Shown: positions 27,280 to 35,475 of the stretch, piece after piece
Layout of the letters: every line of letters begins with the position of its first letter
How positions within the stretch are numbered: the first letter of the stretch is position 1
Source of the DNA: Paraneptunicella aestuarii
GTDB taxonomy: Bacteria > Pseudomonadota > Gammaproteobacteria > Enterobacterales > Alteromonadaceae
Assembly: GCF_019900845.1 (NCBI RefSeq)
Contig: NZ_CP074570.1
Span: forward strand, 2,046,001-2,110,000
Direction: 5' to 3'
Length of the DNA: 64,000 nt
Made by a program: the position numbers and the translations under genes
Notes under the pieces: model-generated
The model's input: the letters and a program-made list of their open reading frames with translations, nothing else
Told to the model about the DNA's origin: nothing
The model's database searches: none

Positions 27280-27791
27280 GGAAACTGCCGCGCAAGAGAA
27301 TTTTCTAATATGAATTAAAAACTGGTTCAAAATCCTCATTTACTGTATGTAAATGTAGGTTTTGAACCGTTCCGAGTTATCACTTTTAATCACAGCATTA
27401 TAAATCCATATTTCCCCCAGGTTTGCCCGCTAGGGTTATATTGCTATCTGTTTAAAAATCTGACCTATGATCCAGATAGCAACACCATTGTGAATGCTCC
27501 TGGTTCTGGATTTGATGCGTCCTTTAAGCGCGGTGCTCATGCCTCGGGATTAAAGTCTGAAGCATGAGCGTTCTACTAAAATCAGGACAGTGCATAATTT
27601 AGGCGTATTGTTAAAAAACGGTCAATATGTGCTAATAGGCGATGCTGTTGTTCATTTGACTCAATTATTGCAGCGAAGTCGTTCGGCAAAAGAAATTTAA
27701 GTAAAATGGTCGTTTCACTGGCAAGTCTGGTTTATGAATAGCAGTAATTCGTCTATCTTTTGATTTTCAGTGATTCAAGTATTTTGAGTTC
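27280..27791. other. Gap after purF
   Basis: The 512-base gap holds a long hairpin at 27324-27368 (separate entry) and no convincing gene. The remainder shows no clear promoter, repeat or RNA gene. Confidence 0.5.
27324..27368 (+). repeat. 20-bp hairpin downstream of purF
   Basis: The left arm begins GGTTCAAAA and ends CATTTAC; the right arm begins GTAAATG and ends TTTTGAACC. Seventeen of 20 positions pair around a five-base loop. There is no T-run after it, so it is not a standard terminator. Confidence 0.6.
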
Positions 27792-28706
27792 ATGACTTTA
27801 CAAGGTTCTTCTCCTCAAAAAAATCACCAGAAGGTGTCGATGCATGGTTTGTTGCAACAGTATGAGCGGCAGGTTGATGTATTAACGCGATATATTGAGG
27901 CTACTCAAACCAGTGGTGATATGGAAGACATTCATCAATTACGCGTGGCGATAAAAAATATCAGAGCCAGCCTGTCTTTATTTGAATGTTGCTCTCATGG
28001 GGGATTTAAAAAGCGACATCATGTTACTTTGTTAGCCCCCGTCTATAAGCGAGCAGGGAAAATTCGAGAAGCTCAAGTGAACCTGTTAATGCTAAAAGGA
28101 TATCCTGAGACGAAAGCGTTTCGTCAGTTTCTGCAAAAGAGAGTTGATAAACAAAGCCAGATATTAATTGCCGAGTTAGCCGCTTTTTATCAACCTGAAT
28201 TGGTTGAACTCAACAAGACGTTAACAGCAAAAGTTGCAGATCTACCTGAGCGACAGGTTTCACTGTTAACGTTGCAATTCCTTCAAGACAACTGGAATCA
28301 AACCAATCAGTTACTACAAGGTGAGCGTAGCATTGAAGATTTGCATGCGGTTCGACGATTATTGAAAGAGATTCGGGAAATTGTCACTTTACTGTTAGAT
28401 ACAGGTGTGAGTCACTTCAACGAAGAGGTTGTTAATGAGGTAAATAATCGATTGAATAACAAGCTAAGTGGCCAGGGAATGATTGATGTGATGCCAAAAC
28501 TGAACTCACTGAAAAAGAAACTCAAGCCCTTGCATGGCGTAATTGGTGATTGGCACGATCGGGAAGTGCTACAAGCTGATGTACTCAAATATTTAGCCAC
28601 TCACAAAGATAAAACGTTGAAACAGTTTATTGCTAATTATCGTCGAAAAACCAATAAGTTACGCAACAAGGTGTGGGGAGATGTACAGTCGCTGTTTGGT
28701 GATTAA
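27792..28706 (+). CDS. CHAD-domain protein
   Basis: This 304-aa, mostly helical protein carries the CHAD pattern twice: I-H-Q-L-R-V-A-I-K-N-I-R-A near residue 50 and L-H-A-V-R-R-L-L-K-E-I-R near residue 190. G-V-I-G-D-W-H-D-R-E-V-L follows near residue 253. CHAD domains are conserved-histidine helical domains; several bind polyphosphate. No CYTH domain is attached, unlike YgiF-type proteins. It is encoded alone on the plus strand. Confidence 0.82.
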   Translation: MTLQGSSPQKNHQKVSMHGLLQQYERQVDVLTRYIEATQTSGDMEDIHQLRVAIKNIRASLSLFECCSHGGFKKRHHVTLLAPVYKRAGKIREAQVNLLMLKGYPETKAFRQFLQKRVDKQSQILIAELAAFYQPELVELNKTLTAKVADLPERQVSLLTLQFLQDNWNQTNQLLQGERSIEDLHAVRRLLKEIREIVTLLLDTGVSHFNEEVVNEVNNRLNNKLSGQGMIDVMPKLNSLKKKLKPLHGVIGDWHDREVLQADVLKYLATHKDKTLKQFIANYRRKTNKLRNKVWGDVQSLFGD

Positions 28707-28743
28707 CTTTCCTGTAAGTCTTACGCATCAATAGCTTTTCATA

Positions 28744-29169
28744 CTAATACATTAAATGCTCAATATTCGCTTCGCCGCAGGCGGCTTTCATTAATGCCTG
28801 TTGGCGTTCTTCTTCGGTGAGGATGCCAACCAGAGGTGTACTACGGCGTAGTTTTTTCATTCTGGGGGAATCTTCCAGTACGCCTTGTCGAAACAGCTTT
28901 TCGTTGTCGATGTTGTCCATCAGGCTGTACCAGGTCATATAACCGCCATAGCGTAGTTTGCCTGTTTCTAATCGTTCTTCCAATGTTTCGAATACTTGCT
29001 GATGGAGCTCGGGATGGGCTAGCAGTTTTTCCACCATTGCAATATGAATTGCCAGAATCTGGCGGTCGATGAGTTCGTCTTTTATGCCGCTTTTTTTGAC
29101 TTGATAGTTGCGGTTTTGACGTTTGTCTCTAGAAGAACCTTGTGAGCCTCTGGAATGTCGTCGTTGCAT
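28744..29169 (-). CDS. Small basic protein, not recognised
   Basis: This is a 141-aa protein I cannot assign. The first 30 residues are rich in R, S, Q and K (M-Q-R-R-H-S-R-G-S-Q-G-S) and could bind nucleic acid. The rest is probably helical, with R-Q-I-L-A-I-H-I-A-M-V-E-K-L-L-A-H-P-E-L and a short W-Y-S-L-M-D-N-I-D-N segment. The composition and the length of the open frame argue for a real gene. The start lacks a clear ribosome site. Its plus-strand neighbour is the CHAD gene; on its own strand it follows mscS across a repeat-rich gap. Confidence 0.6.
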   Translation of the reverse strand: MQRRHSRGSQGSSRDKRQNRNYQVKKSGIKDELIDRQILAIHIAMVEKLLAHPELHQQVFETLEERLETGKLRYGGYMTWYSLMDNIDNEKLFRQGVLEDSPRMKKLRRSTPLVGILTEEERQQALMKAACGEANIEHLMY

Positions 29170-29296
29170 TGCAAGTGAATGATGTGGTGGCTTCGATTTG
29201 GTTGATTGTTCGGAATTGTATGTTGGATTTTATGTGAGGGAAAGGCATGTTGTTTGAGATTCGTGAATATTGGTAAGGCTGGTGCACTGAGTGAGA

Positions 29297-29331
29297 TGGA
29301 TCCCGGATAACGCGTTGCGTTTCCGGGATGA
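29297..29331. repeat. REP-like palindrome between mscS and the small-protein gene
   Basis: CCCGGATAACGC and GCGTTTCCGGG form a stem with one bulged base around GTT. Flanking AT and AT extend it. The form 'ATCCCGG...CCGGGAT' is typical of bacterial REP elements. Only one copy was seen in this window. Confidence 0.55.
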
Positions 29332-29378
29332 CATTAATAATGTGCCTTTTGGCGTTATGGTAATTAACCAACCATGTC

Positions 29379-29411
29379 ATGGCGCACTTGATGCGCCATC
29401 CAGTATCTGGG
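29379..29411. repeat. Second palindrome in the same gap
   Basis: ATGGCGCA and TGCGCCAT pair perfectly around a five-base loop (29379-29399). CCAG and CTGG form a small second stem at 29401-29411. Together with the REP-like element it makes the 270-base gap strongly palindromic. Confidence 0.5.
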
Positions 29412-29441
29412 TCGCATGTATCAACATAGACTGGCTTTATT

Positions 29442-30302
29442 CTAAGAAGCCTTCAAGCCTTTGCGCTCCCTTATTTTGTGCCAGTATTCCATAAAGTCGC
29501 TGCTAATTTGTTGCTCGATTTTGATGGCTTCTTCTGCCGGGCAGAAAATGGTGATTTCTGTCTGGCATTTGGCATATTCGTTCGTGGTGATGCGAATACT
29601 GGGTTCGATGACGTTAAGCCCGATATCCAGTCGTTTTTCGATTACGCTTTTATAACGTTCGGCTACGTCGCTAAAATGCTGGCAATGGTCGTGAGCCAGC
29701 TTTTCCAAGCGAGGTTTCAGTTCATACACGTTGACATCGGGGTCGGTGATGATGGTAAAGGTATGCACGGCGTATCGGCGCATGAAGTTCAGGTTTACGA
29801 CGGTATTAATAATTAGCTTGTTGTTAGGGATGTAGATATGCCGACCCGTATATTCGTAGGTGGAGGCATCGACTTCCAGCAGTGTGGTTTTAATCCAGTC
29901 GACGCCGACCACTTCACCGACAACATCGCCTACCTGCACCCAATCACCAATGCGGAAGGGGCGTGCGCTGAGGACGTAAATAAAGCCAAGCAAGCATTGA
30001 ATAAACTCACGTGTAGCAAATACGAACGCCACGACAAATGCCGTAATCGACAGGGCAAATTGCTGTAATTCGGTTGACCATAATAGAAACAACAGCAATA
30101 ACAACGATATATTGATGATGTTTTTTAAGGTGCTGATTTGGTGGCGCTTGTCTTCACCTTTAAATTGGCTGACTTTGCGAACTCGCTTAACAATCATTTT
30201 CTTAATAAAAAGCCCAACCAAAACGAGGATGGCTGAGCTGATTATTTTATATTGATGAATGAAGTTAATGAGCTCGGGAATGTGATATTCCAGCTTGAGC
30301 AT
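29442..30302 (-). CDS. MscS-family mechanosensitive channel
   Basis: This 286-aa protein has three membrane helices: one near the N-terminus, one at about residues 60-80 and the pore helix at about residues 82-105. The beta domain is R-P-F-R-I-G-D-W-V-Q-V-G-D-V-V-G-E-V, the MscS 'PF.iGD.v' motif. The sequence P-N-N-K-L-I matches the family segment before the C-terminal vestibule. It probably opens on hypo-osmotic shock, though many such proteins are untested. GGGAA lies just upstream of the ATG. Confidence 0.88.
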   Translation of the reverse strand: MLKLEYHIPELINFIHQYKIISSAILVLVGLFIKKMIVKRVRKVSQFKGEDKRHQISTLKNIINISLLLLLFLLWSTELQQFALSITAFVVAFVFATREFIQCLLGFIYVLSARPFRIGDWVQVGDVVGEVVGVDWIKTTLLEVDASTYEYTGRHIYIPNNKLIINTVVNLNFMRRYAVHTFTIITDPDVNVYELKPRLEKLAHDHCQHFSDVAERYKSVIEKRLDIGLNVIEPSIRITTNEYAKCQTEITIFCPAEEAIKIEQQISSDFMEYWHKIRERKGLKAS

Positions 30303-30341
30303 TCAATTTCCCATTAATACGTGGAGTTATAGCTATTTAAG

Positions 30342-31589
30342 TTATAGCCTAATCTGTCCTGTTCCATTAACCAAGTATTTTTCTGTGGTGAGCGATTCCA
30401 GCCCCATTGGCCCATAGGCGTGAAGCTTGGTTGTGGCGATGCCTATTTCAGCGCCCAGTCCTAGTTCTCCACCGTCGGAAAAGCGGGAAGAGGCATTCAC
30501 CATTACCACTGAAGCATCGACAATACGTTGGAATCGTTTAGCATTGTCAGTATTGCGGGTGCAAATCACTTCGGTGTGTTTGCTGCCAAATCGGTCGATA
30601 TGCGCCACAGCATGATCCAGATCGTCCACAATGCGTACCGCTAACTCAAGGCTGAGATATTCCTGCCCGAAGTTTTCTGACTCCAGTAATTTGGCTGTTT
30701 CAAAGTAAGGCATGGATTGAGCACAGGCATTCACTTTGACACCATGATTACGACAGTGCAGCGCGACGATGGGTAAAAACTCCTGTGCCATATCTTTGTG
30801 TACCAACAGGCATTCCAACGCATTACAGACTCCGGGGCGTTGTACTTTGCCATTTAGTAGCAACTCTTTGGCCACTTGCATGTCGGCGCTTTCATCGACG
30901 AATAGATGGCACACGCCTTTATAGTGCTGAATGACCGGAATGCGGCTATTTTCCGAGACGAAACGGATTAAGCCTTCACCACCGCGAGGAATAACCAGAT
31001 CGATATGTTCGTCCTGTTTTAACAGTTGGGTCATGATGTTGCGATCCGGATCGGTGATCATGGTCAGCGCGGCTTGTGGCAGGCCGTTTTTAATCAGCAC
31101 TTCACGCATGATGGTGACTATCATCATGCTGGTTTGAATAGCTTCTTTGCCGCAACGTAAAATTACGGCATTACCCGATTTAAAACACAGGGCTGATGCG
31201 TCGGCAGCGACATTGGGACGCGCTTCGTAAATCATACAAATCACGCCCAGAGGTACACGCACTTTGCTGACTTCAATACCGCTTTCCTGTTTGCCCAGTT
31301 CGCGCACCGCACCAACCGGATCTTTCAGTTGTGTGATGGTACGGATACCTTCAACCATATTTGCAATACGTTGTGGATTAAGGGTCAGCCGGTCAATCAT
31401 GGCTTCTGGCAAGGCATCCTGTCTCGCTTCTTGTACTTCTTTTTCATTTACCGCCAGAATGAGCTGGCTTTTTTCTTCAATGGCGTTAGCCATTTGGTGA
31501 AGAATGGCGTTCTTTGCATCACTATCTAAACGTGAAATGCATCGTGCTGCTTCAGCAGCTTTATCCGTAATCTTTGGGATGTTAATCAT
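30342..31589 (-). CDS. proA: Gamma-glutamyl phosphate reductase
   Basis: ProA reduces glutamyl phosphate to glutamate semialdehyde in proline synthesis, using NADPH. The product is 415 aa. The catalytic cysteine lies in R-P-G-V-C-N-A-L-E. G-V-I-C-M-I-Y-E-A-R-P-N-V is the aldehyde-dehydrogenase-like segment and D-E-H-I-D-L-V-I-P-R-G-G the NADP region. It overlaps proB as ATGA, so translation is coupled. Confidence 0.96.
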   Translation of the reverse strand: MINIPKITDKAAEAARCISRLDSDAKNAILHQMANAIEEKSQLILAVNEKEVQEARQDALPEAMIDRLTLNPQRIANMVEGIRTITQLKDPVGAVRELGKQESGIEVSKVRVPLGVICMIYEARPNVAADASALCFKSGNAVILRCGKEAIQTSMMIVTIMREVLIKNGLPQAALTMITDPDRNIMTQLLKQDEHIDLVIPRGGEGLIRFVSENSRIPVIQHYKGVCHLFVDESADMQVAKELLLNGKVQRPGVCNALECLLVHKDMAQEFLPIVALHCRNHGVKVNACAQSMPYFETAKLLESENFGQEYLSLELAVRIVDDLDHAVAHIDRFGSKHTEVICTRNTDNAKRFQRIVDASVVMVNASSRFSDGGELGLGAEIGIATTKLHAYGPMGLESLTTEKYLVNGTGQIRL

Positions 31590-32707
31590 TTTGTCTCCAA
31601 TACGGCTAATTCATTTTTAACGATAACGGGGCCTGAAATTTGTGCAGATTCCACAATGGAATCGTCAACATCATCACTGGTCAGAAAATACAGCAGGCAA
31701 CTGCTGCTTCGAGAGGTGGCTTTAGCGATCTTTTTGCCGGCTTCATCTCTAACCAGAACGGTATCACCAGCGGCAAAGTCACCGTTGACGTCAACAATGT
31801 CGCTATAGTCCAGTTTCAGGTCTGCGTCTTGTAGTTTGGCTTGAATGTTATTGTTAACAATAACTTCGCCGCGTGCCTGAGAGGTGTGGGTGAGCCAGTG
31901 CACTTTTTCCTGCATCGGTGTTTCTGCGGGCATAAAGCAGGTTCCCGGGTTTTGACCTTGTAGCAACTGGTTGAAACTACTCTCTTTCAAGCCATTTAAA
32001 ATAAAGGTCAGGATGCCATGAGCGGTGGCTTTTTGCGCAGCTTCGAGTTTGGTGAACATGCCACCGGTTCCCAAGCCGCTCACCGAGTCGCCTGCCATCG
32101 AAAGAATATTACTGTCGATGTTGTCAACCTGATGGATAAGCTTGGCATCTGAGTGCTGTGATGGATTTTTATCGTAAAGTCCATCGACATCGGAACAGAT
32201 AATCAGGCAATCGGCGTCAACGGCTGCGGCTGCCATTGCTGATAAATTATCGTTGTCGCCAACCTTCAGGTTGTCGGTTGATACTGCGTCATTCTCATTA
32301 ATAACGGGCAGGATGTCATGATCCAGTAATTCAAATACCGTCTTACGGACACTTGTATAGCTGGCATGATCTTGTAATACATCCTGGGTCAGGAGTAGTT
32401 GAGCGGTTGGAAAGTCAAACAACCTGTCCCAGGCAGCCATCATTTCACTTTGTCCGGCGGCTGCCATGGCTTTTTTCAGGGTGATGGATACGTCTCTGTT
32501 GTTGGTAACGTTATCTGAAAACAGGTGTTTACCTGCGGCAACAGAGCCTGATGAAACCAGCACTACCTGAATTCCCATTGCCCGACAGCGCACCACAAAG
32601 TGGGCGATAGCGAGCAGGTAACGAGAACTGCATCCTTTACCATCCGGGGCGATCAGCGTGCTACCGACCTTCAGGACGATACGCTGCCATTTGGTTAAGT
32701 CAAACAT
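31586..32707 (-). CDS. proB: Glutamate 5-kinase
   Basis: ProB phosphorylates glutamate as the first step of proline synthesis. The product is 373 aa with an N-terminal amino-acid kinase fold (L-K-V-G-S-T-L…V-S-S-G-S-V-A-A-G; V-I-N-E-N-D-A-V-S-T) and a C-terminal PUA domain. I set the start at ATG 32707 because GGAG lies six bases upstream; the frame runs four codons further to a TTG. It is one of four cotranscribed genes. Feedback control by proline is expected from the family. Confidence 0.95.
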   Translation of the reverse strand: MFDLTKWQRIVLKVGSTLIAPDGKGCSSRYLLAIAHFVVRCRAMGIQVVLVSSGSVAAGKHLFSDNVTNNRDVSITLKKAMAAAGQSEMMAAWDRLFDFPTAQLLLTQDVLQDHASYTSVRKTVFELLDHDILPVINENDAVSTDNLKVGDNDNLSAMAAAAVDADCLIICSDVDGLYDKNPSQHSDAKLIHQVDNIDSNILSMAGDSVSGLGTGGMFTKLEAAQKATAHGILTFILNGLKESSFNQLLQGQNPGTCFMPAETPMQEKVHWLTHTSQARGEVIVNNNIQAKLQDADLKLDYSDIVDVNGDFAAGDTVLVRDEAGKKIAKATSRSSSCLLYFLTSDDVDDSIVESAQISGPVIVKNELAVLETK

Positions 32708-32723
32708 GTGTGTCTCCAAGCGA

Positions 32724-34232
32724 TTAGCTTTGTTCTAGTAGTGTTTGTTGTGCTGTTATGAAGGTTCTTCTTATTTCTTTGGCCTTTTCACTTTTGGTTT
32801 GTGCACCAAAACGGCTGACAATCACAATCGCGGCACTGCTGAAAATGAACCCTGGTACGATTTCATATAGGTGTTCATTTAACTTCGCTCCAGCAATCGT
32901 AATCGGTGCGTATATCCAGAACAGAACGGTAACAGCACCAACAATGACGCCCGCTATTGCGCCAGCACGGGTCATGTTTTTCCAGAACAGACTGAAAATC
33001 ACCAGAGGGCCAAAAGCGGCACCAAATCCTGCCCAAGCGTTACTTACCAAAGAGAGCACGCTGTTGTTCTTACCTGCTGCGATGAGCACTGCAACAGCAG
33101 CCACCGCAATAACGGCGATGCGGCCGGGTAGAGCGCTTCGTTGCAATTCACTGGAACCTTTAAAGAAGACTTTCAATAAATCTTCAGTCAACGAACTGGA
33201 CGACACCAATAGCTGCGATGAAATTGTGCTCATGATGGCTGCCAGTATGGCTGCTAGCAGGAAACCACTAATAGCGGGATGAAACAGGGTTTGTGAGAAG
33301 ACGATAAATATCGTTTCCGGATCATCCAGAGGTAAGGTGAATTTCTGTGTGTAAGCAACGCCAACTAATCCAGTGCCAAGAGCGCCAATCAAGGTGACGG
33401 TCATCCAGCTCATGCCGATGCGTTTTGCCACAGGAATGTCTTTGGTTGAGTGGATTGCCATAAAGCGCACCAGAATATGAGGTTGACCAAAATAACCCAA
33501 CCCCCAAGCCATGCTGGAAATGACGCCTAATAAAGTGACATCGCTTAGCATGGTGGACATAGTGCCGATCTGCTCTGTGGTGATTTGATTCAGTTCACTG
33601 ATGCTGTCAAATTCCTGAAATGCCACATAAGGCACCATCACCAATGCAATGAACATGATGCAACCTTGTACAAAGTCAGTCATGCTAACCGCAAGAAAGC
33701 CACCTAATAGGGTATAGGCAACGACCACGCCGGCTGTGACTACCAAGCCCAGGGTGTAATCAAGGTTGAATACTGATTCAAACAGCTTTCCTCCGGCTAC
33801 CAGTCCGGCAGAGGTATAGAGGGTAAAGAACAGGATGGTGACTAGCGCAGTGATTAAGCGCAGACTGCCTTTTTCTTCGACGAAACGTTTGGCAAAGAAG
33901 TCGGGAAGTGTTAAAGCGTCATTCGCCACTTCGGTATAAACGCGCAATCGCGGCGCTATCAGTCGATAATTGGCTAAGGCTCCGATTAGCAGCCCAAGTG
34001 CAATCCATAAGGTATCGTAGCCCATGACAAACATCGCACCAGGAAGCCCCATGAGCATCCATCCGCTCATGTCTGAGGCACCTGCTGATAAAGCTGTTAC
34101 GTGAGGGCTAACATTGCGACCTCCAAGTACATAACCTTCCATGTCATCTCCTGAAACCCGATAGGCGTAAACGCCAATACCCAACATAACAACAAAATAA
34201 ATTCCAAGGGTAATAAGGGTGTAGATTTCCAT
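32724..34232 (-). CDS. putP: Sodium/proline symporter PutP
   Basis: PutP imports proline with sodium (SSS family). The product is 502 aa with about 13 membrane helices. L-S-A-G-A-S-D-M-S-G-W-M-L-M-G-L-P-G-A is the PutP signature. The chosen start, ATG 34232, begins M-E-I-Y-T-L-I-T-L-G; the open frame continues 21 codons upstream into the small gene. It lies 16 bases before proB. The operon joins uptake and synthesis of proline, which would suit osmoprotection. Confidence 0.95.
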   Translation of the reverse strand: MEIYTLITLGIYFVVMLGIGVYAYRVSGDDMEGYVLGGRNVSPHVTALSAGASDMSGWMLMGLPGAMFVMGYDTLWIALGLLIGALANYRLIAPRLRVYTEVANDALTLPDFFAKRFVEEKGSLRLITALVTILFFTLYTSAGLVAGGKLFESVFNLDYTLGLVVTAGVVVAYTLLGGFLAVSMTDFVQGCIMFIALVMVPYVAFQEFDSISELNQITTEQIGTMSTMLSDVTLLGVISSMAWGLGYFGQPHILVRFMAIHSTKDIPVAKRIGMSWMTVTLIGALGTGLVGVAYTQKFTLPLDDPETIFIVFSQTLFHPAISGFLLAAILAAIMSTISSQLLVSSSSLTEDLLKVFFKGSSELQRSALPGRIAVIAVAAVAVLIAAGKNNSVLSLVSNAWAGFGAAFGPLVIFSLFWKNMTRAGAIAGVIVGAVTVLFWIYAPITIAGAKLNEHLYEIVPGFIFSSAAIVIVSRFGAQTKSEKAKEIRRTFITAQQTLLEQS

Positions 34233-34233
34233 A

Positions 34234-34428
34234 TTAGTGTGCCTCTGCTTCTCCTTTGCCAGCGATGCTGCTGATGGCAGCGAGAATAGAAACAATGATG
34301 AGGAAGGCGCTCAACGTACCCCACATCAAGGTGAATTTACTGATACGTTGGCGAAGTGAGTGACACCAGATGCAAGTGTCATTGAATGTGCGAGTAATAG
34401 TGAATTGATTACTGCTTTCGGTATTCAT
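34234..34428 (-). CDS. Small membrane protein at the head of the proline operon
   Basis: This 64-aa protein has one membrane helix (about residues 34-57, LMWGTLSAFLIIVSILAAISSIAG) and a Cys-x-x-Cys near residue 20 (C-I-W-C-H). It ends one base before the putP start, which has GGAGAAGCAGAGG close by, so coupling is plausible. It may be an accessory or regulatory subunit of the transporter. I do not recognise the family, and it could be an unused leader. Confidence 0.55.
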   Translation of the reverse strand: MNTESSNQFTITRTFNDTCIWCHSLRQRISKFTLMWGTLSAFLIIVSILAAISSIAGKGEAEAH

Positions 34429-34934
34429 AAGTTAATAGCCTTTGTTGCAAAGATATATCTCTAAATATCATTAAGCTAATAATTAGAGTGCTAATTATTA
34501 TTGATCTATTTTTATTCGAAATCAAAGATTCAATATAACAATTTGTTATATATGTATGCAGAGCACTAAACTAGGTAATTTCAATACGCAGGTTTAATTT
34601 TTAATAACTTAAGTCTTGTTTTTAAAGAGAATGCTATTGAGGTTACTTATTTTGCATTAGATGTTAATTGTAGTGGGTTATTATGCGGGTTTTTAATGGA
34701 AAACTCTTTTTAATTGATAGAGAACGAATTAATGTGTGTTTTATTAGATCATTTTAGATGATTTATTATTTGCTTGTTCTGTTATTTTGGTTTGATTGAT
34801 ACTTCAAATAAATAGAAATACTTACTAGTGCTAATGATTGATGAGGTTTTTCTCCTGCCCTGAGAGTATCCAGGCTTTCATGATAAAAGGGCGGGAATAA
34901 GGAAGAGGAGTTTTTTAACTACCTGATTTATATA
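34429..34934. other. AT-rich regulatory gap before the proline operon
   Basis: The 506-base gap has no clear gene. A near-perfect palindrome at 34533-34551 (ATATAACAATTTGTTATAT) lies about 105 bases upstream of the small membrane gene and could be an operator. CCTGCCCT and AGGGCGGG (around 34853-34898) could form a stem. No insertion element or tRNA is visible. Confidence 0.5.
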
Positions 34935-35147
34935 TTATTTTAATAGTGGTTTTAACATGCCTTCCAAACCATTACGTTTGATTTCGTACATCAATGCCAG
35001 TTGCTCTCCTAGTTTTCCTGAGGGGAATCCTTTCTGGTGAAACCATACCAGGTAGGGTTCTGGCAGTTCGAGTAATTTACGACCGGCATATTTGCCAAAG
35101 GGCATGGTGGTGTTGATGGCGATAAGTAGTTCTTGGTCGGGTTGCAT
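34935..35147 (-). CDS. DUF3820 family protein
   Basis: The 70-aa product matches the DUF3820 pattern: T-T-M-P-F-G-K-Y-A-G-R-K-L-L-E-L-P-E-P-Y-L-V-W-F, then G-F-P-S-G-K-L-G-E-Q-L-A-L-M-Y-E-I-K-R-N-G-L. I chose ATG 35147 because this gives the family length; the frame extends to 35237 and no start has a good ribosome site. Function is not known. Confidence 0.8.
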   Translation of the reverse strand: MQPDQELLIAINTTMPFGKYAGRKLLELPEPYLVWFHQKGFPSGKLGEQLALMYEIKRNGLEGMLKPLLK

Positions 35148-35475
35148 TATTGAGTTTATTTGAGAGTCTGAGTGTTTGTCGTCATTGTATAGAAGCGATA
35201 TTAATCTTTGAAATTTCATTTGGGGGTTGTGAAACATTTTAGATGTTAGCTTCTTTTCTTTGCAAATTGCTTGCTAGAAAATTAATCGCTTTTATAATGC
35301 TGCTTGTTTAGAAAGAGCTAATTTTATATAAACTGGTGATCGTAAGTAATCAGAAGGATATTTCCTCTGTTTATGGAAAAACATCGATTCTTTTGCCAGT
35401 TTTTACCAGTCACATTTCATACAACATATTGATATTCCTTGCATTCAGCTTTGCTAAGGGTATTAGGAGATTTTA
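35148..35475. other. Gap with promoter for the large lipoprotein
   Basis: Apart from the promoter at 35271-35298 nothing stands out. The implied 5' leader of the lipoprotein transcript is about 170 bases. Confidence 0.5.
35271..35298 (+). promoter_or_regulatory. Candidate promoter of the large lipoprotein gene
   Basis: TTGCTA (35271-35276) and a perfect TATAAT (35293-35298) are 16 bases apart. Confidence 0.5.
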
